This document shows, piece after piece, positions 35,355 to 43,115 of a stretch of DNA of 64,000 bases. Where the stretch lies: contig JAQSCO010000005.1 of assembly GCA_029945445.1 (NCBI GenBank), positions 226,001 through 290,000 on the forward strand. The letters run 5' to 3'. The translations under genes and the position numbers were made by a program. Position 1 is the first letter of the stretch; every line of letters starts with the position of its first letter. The notes below the pieces were generated by a model, which worked only from the letters and a program-made list of their open reading frames with translations, did not search any database and was not told the origin of the DNA. The stretch is from Lacunisphaera sp. Its GTDB lineage: Bacteria; Verrucomicrobiota; Verrucomicrobiia; Opitutales; Opitutaceae.

Positions 35355-35479
35355 GGGCCGGGGTTTTGGCAAGCGGGCAATGCCATTCTCACCGCCCGGG
35401 CATCCTGTCGCTCCTCCCCGGCGACCCCGCCATCACGCGCCTGGTCAAGGAAGCCGAGACCCCGAGGCCGGCGGATTAA
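35355..35479 (+). pseudogene. Degenerate second copy of the TPR-gene 3' end
   Basis: Downstream of hicB the plus strand again encodes the C-terminus of the TPR protein: ILSLLPGDPAITRLVKEAET then PRPAD and a stop, against ILKLLPDDPAAARLVKEAET in the intact gene. Before it, a further piece (NAILTAR against NAALVAR) is recognisable but out of frame by one base. The last 69 bases are about 91% identical to 34846-34914. It has no start and is a remnant, either of a duplicated TPR gene or of the original 3' end displaced by the toxin-antitoxin insertion. Confidence 0.75.
35410..35478 (+). repeat. Direct repeat copy 2: TPR-gene 3' end
   Basis: The 69-base partner of 34846-34914, six mismatches, ending just before the last base of its TAA stop. 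The pair could have arisen from duplication at insertion or from recombination between tandem TPR genes. Confidence 0.85.
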
Positions 35480-35823
35480 AAACTTTCTTCGGGTTTCGAA
35501 AGTTCCGGGTGAAAAACATGACCGGCCGAAATCCGCTTTTTTGTCGTCCGATCATGTAACACCGAGGCGACCTCTTTGCCGTCAACTGTCCGACCAACAT
35601 AATCCAGCTTCATAATCTCAACGAAGGCCCAGCGGACTCCCTGCCCTTTGTCATTCTTGTAATTTGTTTCCTGTTGACGTCCTAGTGTAAGTGCTCGTTT
35701 GAAGGCGTGGGCTGGATTTCTGGCGCGAAAAACAACAACTGATTCGTCGTAGAGGTTGCGTTTCCTTGCTAGACTATCGGCGACAAGAATGACGAAGAGT
35801 AGTCTGGCGCTATAGAAATGCAT
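35476..35823 (-). CDS. DUF4288-like hypothetical protein
   Basis: A 115-residue soluble protein with the DUF4288 pattern: an N-terminal strand (HFYSARLLFVILV), LYDESVVVFRARNPAHAFKR, an alpha-helix ALTLGRQQETNY, and VRWAFVEIMKLDYVGRTVDG. Function unknown. Its base composition is visibly lower in GC than the core genes around it, which fits an accessory patch together with hicBA. It converges with and overlaps the TPR remnant by 4 bases. Confidence 0.75.
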   Translation of the reverse strand: MHFYSARLLFVILVADSLARKRNLYDESVVVFRARNPAHAFKRALTLGRQQETNYKNDKGQGVRWAFVEIMKLDYVGRTVDGKEVASVLHDRTTKKRISAGHVFHPELSKPEESF

Positions 35824-35845
35824 AGCCCGTGCAAGGATCAGGCGC

Positions 35846-37087
35846 TTACCCGCGCCGGATTTCCGAGCCCTTGAAGCGGATGATCGTGCGGTAGACTTTC
35901 TTCACGCGGCAGATGATCTTGCCGGTGGCGAGGTCCACTGACTCCGGGATCTCGATGCGATGGATGTCCACGACGGCGTGGTAGCCGCGCTCGGAGAAGA
36001 TGTCGATGAGCATGGCCAGCGCCTCGGGCTCGTTGAGCACCGGGTCCTCGCTGTTGATGTTCGCATGGCCGGAGAGTGCGTGGCGCGTGATGATCGGCAT
36101 CATCTTCTTGTCGATGAGCCCGACGACCCGCTGGAACAGATCGGTCTTGCCGAGCTCGTAGCCGTCGAGGCGCTTGACCAGTTCCTGGCGGGCGTGGACG
36201 ACAATCTCGCTGGCGAGCGGCAGGTTCCGCAGGCGGTCGTAGGTGCGGGGGTCGAGCTCGAGCGAGCTCTGATACTCGAGTTCCTCGACGATGTTCTGCT
36301 CGACCTCGGCGAACGTGCCTTGGCCGTTGATCAGGTGGTAGTGGAAGAGGTCCTTCAGCGAGAGCAGCGCGTCCCAGGTCTGCTCCTTGAACACCCGGTA
36401 GCGGCGGCGGGCGAGCTTCTCGTCGAAGTCCGTGACGCGTTCCTCGAACAGCTTGCCCTGGCCGGTGCGGCGGACCTCGTCGTTGTTGAGCTTGGTCTCG
36501 CGGCCACGCTTGAGCTGGCGGGCGACGGACTCCTTCTCATCGATGAAGAGGACGACGATCTGCATGACCGGCTGGCGGAAATGCATGGCGAGCGGCGTGC
36601 CATAGAACTCGCGCCAGAGCTGGGTCATCTTCTCGTAAAGCATCTTCAGGCACTCGACCTGGGTGTTGGTGCGCGGGAAACCGTCGAGGATGACGCCGTC
36701 GCGGAACTCGGGCTTGAGCAGGCGGCGCAGGAGCACGGCGAGCACCTCGCGGTCGCCGATCATGTTGCCCGCGTCCTTGATCCGCTTCATCTCCGGCGTG
36801 TCGAGCAGCGCGCTCATGACGATCGGCGCGCAGGTGAGGCCGCGGGTCTTGGCGATGAAAGCGGTGTTGGTGCCCTTGCCGGCACCCGGCGCGCCGCCGA
36901 GGAGGATGATCTCCTTCGGGAAGCGCAGGTGCTCGCGGCCGAAGTGCGCCTCAAGGTCGGCCCAGATCGGCTCGAAGATGATCCGGGCGTCCTTGATCTC
37001 GAGATCCGGCGCGGGGGCGTGCGCAGGCGCGGGGGAGACGGTGGCCGGAGTGGTCACCGGGGCGGAGGTTTTCACGGGCTCGCTCAT
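35846..37087 (-). CDS. adk: Adenylate kinase-family protein with N- and C-terminal extensions
   Basis: A 413-residue nucleoside monophosphate kinase. After a Pro/Ala-rich start (about 1-45) comes the kinase domain: P-loop LGGAPGAGKGTNTAFI, the AMP-lid region, DGFPRTNTQVECLKML, and the LID with RQLKRGRETKLNNDEVRRTG and FDEKLARRRYRVF. These match adenylate kinase, usually about 215 residues. The remaining ~150 C-terminal residues (from about LELDPRTYDRLRNLPLASE) form an extra domain I do not recognise. The start is the ATG before SEPVKTSAP; the open frame upstream has no gene character. Confidence 0.85.
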   Translation of the reverse strand: MSEPVKTSAPVTTPATVSPAPAHAPAPDLEIKDARIIFEPIWADLEAHFGREHLRFPKEIILLGGAPGAGKGTNTAFIAKTRGLTCAPIVMSALLDTPEMKRIKDAGNMIGDREVLAVLLRRLLKPEFRDGVILDGFPRTNTQVECLKMLYEKMTQLWREFYGTPLAMHFRQPVMQIVVLFIDEKESVARQLKRGRETKLNNDEVRRTGQGKLFEERVTDFDEKLARRRYRVFKEQTWDALLSLKDLFHYHLINGQGTFAEVEQNIVEELEYQSSLELDPRTYDRLRNLPLASEIVVHARQELVKRLDGYELGKTDLFQRVVGLIDKKMMPIITRHALSGHANINSEDPVLNEPEALAMLIDIFSERGYHAVVDIHRIEIPESVDLATGKIICRVKKVYRTIIRFKGSEIRRG

Positions 37088-37189
37088 GTCAGGGTGCGCG
37101 GAGCCTAGGGGCGGGCTTTCGCCCGAGGCGACAAAATATGGTTCGGACCGTAAGGAATTGCTCTCTTCGGCGTAGGGGGCGGATAGGAA

Positions 37190-37261
37190 TGTAGGGCCGG
37201 CGCTCGTCGCCGGGCCATGGCGATTGCGCAAGCCGGCACGCCGACAAGCGGCGGCCCTACA
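37190..37261. repeat. REP-like inverted repeat
   Basis: A 72-base element in the 194-base gap between two minus-strand genes. The left arm begins TGTAGGGCCGGCGCTCGTCG; the reverse complement of the right arm begins TGTAGGGCCGCCGCTTGTCG, i.e. 18 of 20 identical. The inner part is also GC-rich and can pair. It looks like a dispersed extragenic palindrome. Confidence 0.7.
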
Positions 37262-37281
37262 TCCGAACTGCGGAACCCGGC

Positions 37282-39879
37282 TCAGGCGCCCTTCCGGGGC
37301 AGCACGCGCGCCGGGGTTTCCATCTGGCCGCGGGTGACGCCCAGCTGGTTGATCAGCTTCAGCTCCCGCCACAATTCCGCGCCGCTGAGCCGGCCGGCCA
37401 GCAGCTGCCGGTAGCTCTCGACCGTGCGCCGCACTTCGTCGGCGGTCTCGTTGAGAAACTCGATGCGGAAACTCCGTGCGCCGAGGGCCACCATGCGCGC
37501 CGCGAACTCGGCGCCGGTCTGGGCGCGGCTGTTGTAGACGGTGTTGCGGCAGCCGGCGTCGGCCTTGAGCGGATGCTCGGCGCCGACGCGGTCGCGCAAC
37601 GCCACGCGGTGCGTGTCGCACGGCCGGCCGCAGTCGCGGTAGTCCTTGCCGGTCGAAAGGAACGCACAGAACACGCAGTGCTCCATGTGAAACATCGGCA
37701 TGTGCTGGTGCAGCGTGATGTCGAACCACGCGCCCGGTGCGCCCTGCAGCAGCGCCTCGAGCTGGCCGATGTTGAGGTCGTAGGAGGCCGTCACGCGCTC
37801 GAGGCCGTGGTGGTTGATGAAGTAGTCCGCCGTGAGCGGGTTCGCGACGTTGAGCGAAAAATCCCCGCGCCGGCGCCGGCCGGCGAAAGTCTTCAGGTGG
37901 TCGTAATTGCGGACGAGATAGCCGTCGGCCTCGCACGAAAGCACCTGCTGGATGATCCACTCCTCGCCGGGCTTGAACACGCGCGGCGCGGCGACCCAGA
38001 TCGAGGAATTTTCGATTTTCGAATCTCGATTCTCGATTGGTGCGGTTTCGCTGGCTTGCAGTTCGCGGAACTTGGTGACGGCCTCGCGGTAGACTTTCGG
38101 GTTTTCGAATTCGCAGTAGATGGTGCGGGCACCGGTGGTCCAAGCCGCCTCTAGTTGATGCAGCTCGCGGATGACGGCGATGATCTCAGGCTCGGTCGTC
38201 GGGGCCGAGGGCTTGAATACGGGACGGGCGGAAACCCGCTTCATCTGCCACCTTAGCGGCGCCGCCCGCAGCGCCTCGACCGCGGTGGCCGCCCGGCGGC
38301 GCAATTCGTTGAGCTCGCTGACCGGCAGGATGACGTCGCCTTCGAGGTGATTCTCCAGCGCGCCCAGCTTGAACGGCGTGCCGCCGAGCCGGCCGAGTTG
38401 GTCGGTCAGGCGCTCGGTCGTGAGAGGTTGTTTCTCGGCGCGGGCCAATGGCCCGGCCGACTCGACCTTGGCCGTGTGCCCGTCCTTGTCGCGGGCGATG
38501 AGCGTGAGCGCAGAGCCGGCATGGCCATGGACCTCGAGAAAGAGTTCGCGGCGAAAACGGATCTGGTCGCCCTCGAAGGTCTGGCGCACGCGGCGGTCGA
38601 GCTCGGGGTCGTTGGTCTTCCACACGCGGTCGCCGGCGTGCACGCGGGAGAAGTCGATGTCGCCCCGGCCGAAGCGGAATACAGTCTCACCGTGGCGCTC
38701 GTCCACGTAGTAAATACGGCCGCCCTGCTCCTTCTCGTCGGGCCGACCGGCGTCGAAGACGATGCCGTCGCCCGGCTTGGCGGGGCCCTCGAGCTTGAGC
38801 GTCACACTGTCCTGGCTGACCCGGCTTACGAAACCGAGGAAGACGCCGCGCTTCGTGCCGAAGCGCGCGTGGGCCAGCTCCTGGTTCTGGATGCCGTGGA
38901 ACCAGCCGGTGTAGAGGCCGCGCGAAAAACCCATTTCCAAGTCGTAGAGTGATTCGCCGCGAACCTCGGCGAGCACTTTGTCCTCGGGCGCGGGCGCCGG
39001 GCCGAAGACCTCGAGCATGACCTTGTCCAGCGCCTGCCGGTAGACGCGCGTAATGTTGGCGACGTATTCCGGACTCTTGAGCCGACCTTCGATCTTGAGC
39101 GAGGCCACGCCAGAGCGCACGAGATCCGGGAGGACGTCGAGGCCGGCAAGATCCTGCGGGCTGAGCAGGTAGCGCCGGTCGCCAAGGTCGACCGTTTTTC
39201 CGTCGGAGACCAATTCGTAAGGCATGCGGCAGGCTTGGGCGCACTCGCCGCGGTTGGCCGAACGGCCGCCGAGCGACTCGCTCGTAAGGCACTGGCCGGA
39301 GTAGGCGACGCACAGCGCGCCGTGCACGAAGACCTCGAGCGGCAGTGCATAGCCGGCGGCCTGCTGGGCGTCGCGGATGGCGGTGATTTCCTTGAGGGAG
39401 TTCTCCCGGGCGAGCACCACGAGGTTGGCGCCGAGCTCGCGCGCAAAGTCCACGCCGGCGGCGCTCGTCACCGTCATCTGGGTGGAGGTGTGGATCGGGA
39501 AATCCGGCGAGAGCGAGCGGATGAGCCGGCAGATGCCGACGTCCTGCACGATGGCGGCGTCGACGCCGGCCGTGATGATGGCCTTGAGATAATCCTCGGC
39601 GGCGGCGAGCTCGTCGGTAAAGACCAGCGTGTTGAACGTCACGTAGCCGCGCACGCCGCGCCGGTGGAGGAATTCCATCAGCTTCGGCAGGTCGGCGCTG
39701 GTGAAGTTCTTCGCGCGCATGCGGGCGTTGAAGCGCTCGAGGCCGAAGTAGATCGCGTCGGCGCCGTTCTCAACCGCGGCCTTGGCGCACTCCCAGTCGC
39801 CGGCGGGCGCCAGCAATTCCGGCCGCGCCGGCGCAGGGCGCGGGGCGGAGGGAGTCTGGGTGGTGGGTGCGGTGGACAT
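37282..39879 (-). CDS. U32 peptidase-family protein, probable RNA/cofactor hydroxylase (RlhA/YhbU-like)
   Basis: An 865-residue protein. Residues ~25-300 are the U32 domain: ELLAPAGDWECAKAAVENGA at the start, FNTLVF, and the Cys-rich hallmark EVFVHGALCVAYSGQCLTSE followed by GRSANRGECAQACR. Then a DUF3656-type region (about 340-560) and a second U32-like region ending with a Cys cluster (EHCVFCAFLSTGKDYRDCGR). Related proteins (RlhA, TrhP, UbiU/V) hydroxylate RNA or quinones and bind Fe-S via such cysteines, so protease activity is unlikely. A GTG two codons upstream is an alternative start. It contains a short repeat insertion at 38007-38039. Confidence 0.88.
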   Translation of the reverse strand: MSTAPTTQTPSAPRPAPARPELLAPAGDWECAKAAVENGADAIYFGLERFNARMRAKNFTSADLPKLMEFLHRRGVRGYVTFNTLVFTDELAAAEDYLKAIITAGVDAAIVQDVGICRLIRSLSPDFPIHTSTQMTVTSAAGVDFARELGANLVVLARENSLKEITAIRDAQQAAGYALPLEVFVHGALCVAYSGQCLTSESLGGRSANRGECAQACRMPYELVSDGKTVDLGDRRYLLSPQDLAGLDVLPDLVRSGVASLKIEGRLKSPEYVANITRVYRQALDKVMLEVFGPAPAPEDKVLAEVRGESLYDLEMGFSRGLYTGWFHGIQNQELAHARFGTKRGVFLGFVSRVSQDSVTLKLEGPAKPGDGIVFDAGRPDEKEQGGRIYYVDERHGETVFRFGRGDIDFSRVHAGDRVWKTNDPELDRRVRQTFEGDQIRFRRELFLEVHGHAGSALTLIARDKDGHTAKVESAGPLARAEKQPLTTERLTDQLGRLGGTPFKLGALENHLEGDVILPVSELNELRRRAATAVEALRAAPLRWQMKRVSARPVFKPSAPTTEPEIIAVIRELHQLEAAWTTGARTIYCEFENPKVYREAVTKFRELQASETAPIENRDSKIENSSIWVAAPRVFKPGEEWIIQQVLSCEADGYLVRNYDHLKTFAGRRRRGDFSLNVANPLTADYFINHHGLERVTASYDLNIGQLEALLQGAPGAWFDITLHQHMPMFHMEHCVFCAFLSTGKDYRDCGRPCDTHRVALRDRVGAEHPLKADAGCRNTVYNSRAQTGAEFAARMVALGARSFRIEFLNETADEVRRTVESYRQLLAGRLSGAELWRELKLINQLGVTRGQMETPARVLPRKGA
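38007..38039 (-). repeat. AT-rich TCGATT repeat embedded in the U32 gene
   Basis: Inside a GC-rich gene lies a 33-base run of TTTTCGA/TCTCGAT units. On the coding strand it encodes APIENRDSKIENSS, in frame. The same kind of ATCGAGAATCGA repeat is known to me as an intergenic repeat, so this seems to be a repeat unit tolerated within the coding sequence. Confidence 0.65.
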
Positions 39880-39894
39880 GGGCACGGGAGGACG

Positions 39895-41169
39895 TCAGGC
39901 AACGTCAGGCGGCGGCGGCGGCGGGACAACGTCCTTTTTGTGGTGGGTCGCGACATGCGGCGCCGCATTGCGGAGCTGGATGGCGAAGAGGATGGTCAGG
40001 GCGAAAAAGCCCGTCGCGACATAGCCGACCATCGGCAAGCCGAGCAGGCGGCCGGACGGACCGCGCGTGACGAACCAGCCGGCCAAGAGGCTCGCGACGG
40101 CGTTGGCGGCCAGTTGCAGCGCCGAGATGATGCTCATGAACCCGCCGCGGTAGCGCGCGTCGACGGCGTTGGTGATCATCGTCATCGCCGGGGCGTAGCG
40201 ACCGGACATCGTGACCATGAAGAGCGCCATCATCATGCAGGCGACCGCCACGGGCGTGATCCCGAGTTGCATGATGACAAGCGTGACGGCCACCGCGCCG
40301 ATGGACATATAGATCAACAACCGCAGCCGGTCCATATGGTCGCTGAGCCAGCCGACAATCGGCGTGCTGATGGCGGTGGCGGTGCCGCCGACCGCGTAGG
40401 CCAGGGGCAGCTGGAATTGCTCGTTGAGCCCGAGGTTGGCGATAAAGGACGGCGCCAGGAACGGCACGAGGATCCCGCCGGCCATGCCCAGCATGGTGCC
40501 GACGGCAAACGCGCGCAGGTGCACCCCGTGGGTCATGATTTCCTTCATCTGCCGCCACGGCTCGTGCCCGTGCACGGCGGTGCGCAGATGCGGGAGCGCC
40601 AGCGAGGCGATCACAAGATTCAGCGCGGCGCAGCCGGCGAGCATGAAGAAAGCCGCGTGCCAGCCGAAATGCCCCGCCAGCATCAGGCCGGCGGGCACGC
40701 CAAGCACCGAGGCGACGGGAAACGCCGCGGTCACAAAGGCCATCGCCCGGCCGCGGCGCACCGGCGGGATGAAGTCGCCGACCATCGCCGTGACCAGTGA
40801 ACTCGCGAGTCCGCCGAAGGCGCCCGCGGCCAGCCGCGCGAGCAGCAGCATCTGGTAGTTCGGGGCGAGGCCGCAGGCGATCGTGGCCAGGCCGAAGCCG
40901 GCGTAGAGGACGAGCAGCGCGCGTTTGCGGTCGAACTTGTCGAGCAGAAATCCGCCGGCAAAGCCACTCACCGCGGCCGCGATGCCATACGACGCGACCA
41001 GGTGGGAAAACTGCGCCGGGGTGATGTGGAACGCCTGCATGAGCTGCGCCCCCAGCGGCATCATGATCATGAAATCCAGGATGTGCGTGAATTGCACGGC
41101 ACCCAGCGTGACCAGCGTCGCGCGTTCGCGGCCGGGCGGCAATTCGTGATGCTGGGCGTGGACGGACAT
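39895..41169 (-). CDS. MFS transporter
   Basis: A 424-residue, 12-span major facilitator. The first span is around LGAVQFTHILDFMIMMPLG; the loop 2-3 motif GGFLLDKFDRKRALLV and the motif-C-like AFPVASVLGVPAGLMLAG point to a drug:H+ antiporter-like exporter. The C-terminus has a proline run (PPPPPP). An in-frame GTG 18 bases upstream is a possible start. It follows the LysR gene in the same direction with a gap of about 40 bases, so the regulator may control it. Confidence 0.88.
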   Translation of the reverse strand: MSVHAQHHELPPGRERATLVTLGAVQFTHILDFMIMMPLGAQLMQAFHITPAQFSHLVASYGIAAAVSGFAGGFLLDKFDRKRALLVLYAGFGLATIACGLAPNYQMLLLARLAAGAFGGLASSLVTAMVGDFIPPVRRGRAMAFVTAAFPVASVLGVPAGLMLAGHFGWHAAFFMLAGCAALNLVIASLALPHLRTAVHGHEPWRQMKEIMTHGVHLRAFAVGTMLGMAGGILVPFLAPSFIANLGLNEQFQLPLAYAVGGTATAISTPIVGWLSDHMDRLRLLIYMSIGAVAVTLVIMQLGITPVAVACMMMALFMVTMSGRYAPAMTMITNAVDARYRGGFMSIISALQLAANAVASLLAGWFVTRGPSGRLLGLPMVGYVATGFFALTILFAIQLRNAAPHVATHHKKDVVPPPPPPDVA

Positions 41170-41207
41170 AAGCGGTGACGTTTTCACAGATAATCCCGGC
41201 GCGCAAC

Positions 41208-42143
41208 TCAGGTTGCGGCCGGCGCGGCCGGTTGGAACGGCGCGGTGGAACCGGTGACCGGCACGGGCCCGACCACGGCCCGGGCAATCTCGGCGAACAG
41301 GTTGGCGCCAGCGCCAAGATGGCGGCCCCGGTGGCGTACGAGGGCGATGTCACGCGACGGGGCGATGCCGGAAAATTTGCGAAAGACGAGCCCCTCGGGG
41401 TCGGTTGCACTGCGCGCGCTTTGCGGCAGCACGCTCACGCCGAGGCCCATCGCCGCGAAGGCCTTCACCGTGGCCAGCTGGCCGCAACGGTGGCCGATGC
41501 GCGGCTCGAAGTCGTGCTCGCCGCAGAAGCGCTGGATTTGCAAGGCGAGGGTGGAGGCTTCGCCCAGCAGGATGAAGGTCTCGTTCCGCAGGTCGGCGAA
41601 CTTGATGTGCTCGGCGCGGGCGAGCGGATGGCCGGCCCCGATCGCGAGCCACAGTGGTTCGCTGTAGAGCTTTTCGATATGCAGCCGGGGCTCGTTCAGG
41701 GGCAGCGAGACCAGGGCCCAGTCGAGTTTGCCGTTGTAGACCTCCTCGATCAGCGAGCGGCGGAAATCCTCGTGCGTGTGCAGGCTGAGCCGCACGTCAT
41801 TGGCGCGGCAGTAGGCCAGCACGGCGGGAATGAAAAACGGCGCGACGGTCTGGATCGCGCCCACATGAACCTCGGGACCCAGCAACGGATCGTTCTTCAA
41901 TTCCGCCAGCGTGTGGTCGGCCTCGGTCAGGATCCGACGGGCGCCGTCCAGGAGGGTCTTGCCGGCCTCCGTCAGGACGGCCTTGCGTCCGAGGCGGTGA
42001 AACAGCTTCTGCCCGAACTCCTCCTCGAGGTTGAGAATCTGCTGGCTGAGCGAAGGCTGGGAGATGAATGAGCGCTGCGCGGCCTTGGTAAAGTTACCTG
42101 TCTCAGCCACTGCCAAGAAGTAACGGAGTTGGTATAATTCCAT
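41208..42143 (-). CDS. LysR-family transcriptional regulator
   Basis: A 311-residue regulator: winged helix-turn-helix at 1-60 (ELYQLRYFLAVAETGNFTKA, AAQRSFISQPSLSQQI) and a periplasmic-binding-like effector domain (about 90-300, starting VHVGAIQTVAPFFIPAVLAY). The DNA-binding half is OxyR-like, but the two cysteines in RFCGEHDFEPRIGHRC do not sit in an OxyR CLRDQ context, so a peroxide sensor is not supported. It is transcribed toward the MFS gene and has a small palindrome in its promoter region. Confidence 0.92.
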   Translation of the reverse strand: MELYQLRYFLAVAETGNFTKAAQRSFISQPSLSQQILNLEEEFGQKLFHRLGRKAVLTEAGKTLLDGARRILTEADHTLAELKNDPLLGPEVHVGAIQTVAPFFIPAVLAYCRANDVRLSLHTHEDFRRSLIEEVYNGKLDWALVSLPLNEPRLHIEKLYSEPLWLAIGAGHPLARAEHIKFADLRNETFILLGEASTLALQIQRFCGEHDFEPRIGHRCGQLATVKAFAAMGLGVSVLPQSARSATDPEGLVFRKFSGIAPSRDIALVRHRGRHLGAGANLFAEIARAVVGPVPVTGSTAPFQPAAPAAT

Positions 42144-42167
42144 AGTTAAAACAGATGAATAACATAG

Positions 42168-42178
42168 ATACTAAGTAT
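42168..42178. promoter_or_regulatory. Candidate LysR operator in the LysR promoter
   Basis: ATACTAAGTAT is a perfect 11-base interrupted palindrome 25 bases upstream of the LysR start, set in an AT-rich stretch (with outer ATAG/CTAT at 42164 and 42184). It overlaps a plausible minus-strand promoter (TTGCAA ... TATCTA). It fits the position of an autoregulatory LysR site, but this is a pattern-based guess. Confidence 0.35.
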
Positions 42179-42260
42179 TTAAACTATTGCAAGAGGTGTC
42201 GTATACTCCGGCAACACCAAATCAGGTGCCGATCAAAACAAGCCACAAAACACTTACCGT

Positions 42261-42452
42261 ATGAAAACCAACACCATCCACGTCATCCTCACCGCAGTCT
42301 TCGTCGGCGTCATCACGCTGATCGCGACCAGCAAGAGTGCGGTCGACTTCAGCTTCCTGGCGTCTGCTGTCAGCTACACCGCAGTGGCGATCATCGCCGC
42401 CGTCGCTGGAGTCGACTACCGCAAGAACACCAAGAACTACGCGGCTCGCTGA
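42261..42452 (+). CDS. Small two-span membrane protein of unknown function
   Basis: A 63-residue, very hydrophobic protein (MKTNTIHVILTAVFVGVITL, then a second span SAVSYTAVAIIAAVAGVDY, ending in a basic KNTKNYAAR tail). No family recognised. Transcription seems to be autonomous: a candidate -10 TATACT at 42199-42204 with TTAAAC 17 bases upstream, and a hairpin terminator 30 bases after the stop. It is less GC-rich than neighbouring genes. Such a compact unit suggests a strongly or specifically expressed small protein. Confidence 0.65.
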   Translation: MKTNTIHVILTAVFVGVITLIATSKSAVDFSFLASAVSYTAVAIIAAVAGVDYRKNTKNYAAR

Positions 42453-42482
42453 CCCAATTTAACGTTAGTTGTCAGTCGTAAC

Positions 42483-42515
42483 AGAGGCCCGGTATGAACC
42501 CCCGGCCTCTTTTTA
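42483..42515 (+). terminator. Rho-independent terminator
   Basis: Stem AGAGGCCCGG (42483-42492) with CCGGCCTCT (42502-42510), one bulged C, 9-base loop, followed by TTTTA. It terminates the small membrane-protein gene and insulates the sigma-factor operon. Confidence 0.8.
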
Positions 42516-42599
42516 TGTCTGCATGCGGGTCTCTTGGTGCCAAATAGACAAACCCCGCCGCCCGTGACGCTCTTCAGGAAACAACCACCCACGGATTTC

Positions 42600-43115
42600 A
42601 TGGAGGCCGCGCATGCAACTGACACTTGGAAACACTGGTTCGAAGCCTACGGCCCCAAGCTGCTGCTCTGTGCCCGCCAGTGGACCTGTTCGCTCGCCGA
42701 TGCCGAGGACGTGGTGCAGGAAGCCTTTGTGCGTTACTGGCGGCACCAGCGGCAACTGCCCGGTGATCCGCAGGCGCTGCTGGTCACGTCCATCCGCCGC
42801 GCGGCGATCGACCACGCCCGGCGCGAATCCCGCCGGACCGCCCGCGAGGAAAAGGCCGACGGCGGACTTGAGGAGCGCGAGGCCTTCTTCGCCCCTCAGC
42901 TGGGCGAGGCCGCGGAACGCCGCCGCGAGATCGAGGCGGCCTTGCAGCGCCTGCCCACCGAGCAGCGCGAGGTCCTCGTGCTCAAGATCTGGAACGAGCT
43001 CACCTTTGAGCAAATCGCCGCGACGCTCGACATCCCGCCCAACACCGCCGCCTCGCGCTACCGCTACGCCCTGGCCGCGCTCCGCAAGGAATTGAAGCCC
43101 ATTCACCATGGATGA
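42600..43115 (+). CDS. ECF-type RNA polymerase sigma factor
   Basis: A 171-residue sigma-70 family protein: region 2 around AYGPKLLLCARQWTCSLADA then EDVVQEAFVRYWRHQ, and region 4 with LQRLPTEQREVLVLKIWNEL and the helix-turn-helix TFEQIAATLDIPPNTAASRY. No region 3, hence ECF. The ATG before EAAHATD was preferred; upstream GTG/TTG codons in frame are possible. It overlaps the next gene by 8 bases, the classic sigma/anti-sigma arrangement. Confidence 0.9.
   Translation: MEAAHATDTWKHWFEAYGPKLLLCARQWTCSLADAEDVVQEAFVRYWRHQRQLPGDPQALLVTSIRRAAIDHARRESRRTAREEKADGGLEEREAFFAPQLGEAAERRREIEAALQRLPTEQREVLVLKIWNELTFEQIAATLDIPPNTAASRYRYALAALRKELKPIHHG

Noticed and set aside
37282..39879. U32 protein as a collagenase/protease
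   Set aside because: The family name is historical. The Cys-rich sites match RNA/quinone hydroxylases of the U32 group, and no protease active site is apparent.
41208..42143. LysR regulator as OxyR peroxide sensor
   Set aside because: The DNA-binding half is OxyR-like, but the redox cysteine context (CLRDQ) is missing and no peroxide-defence gene is nearby.
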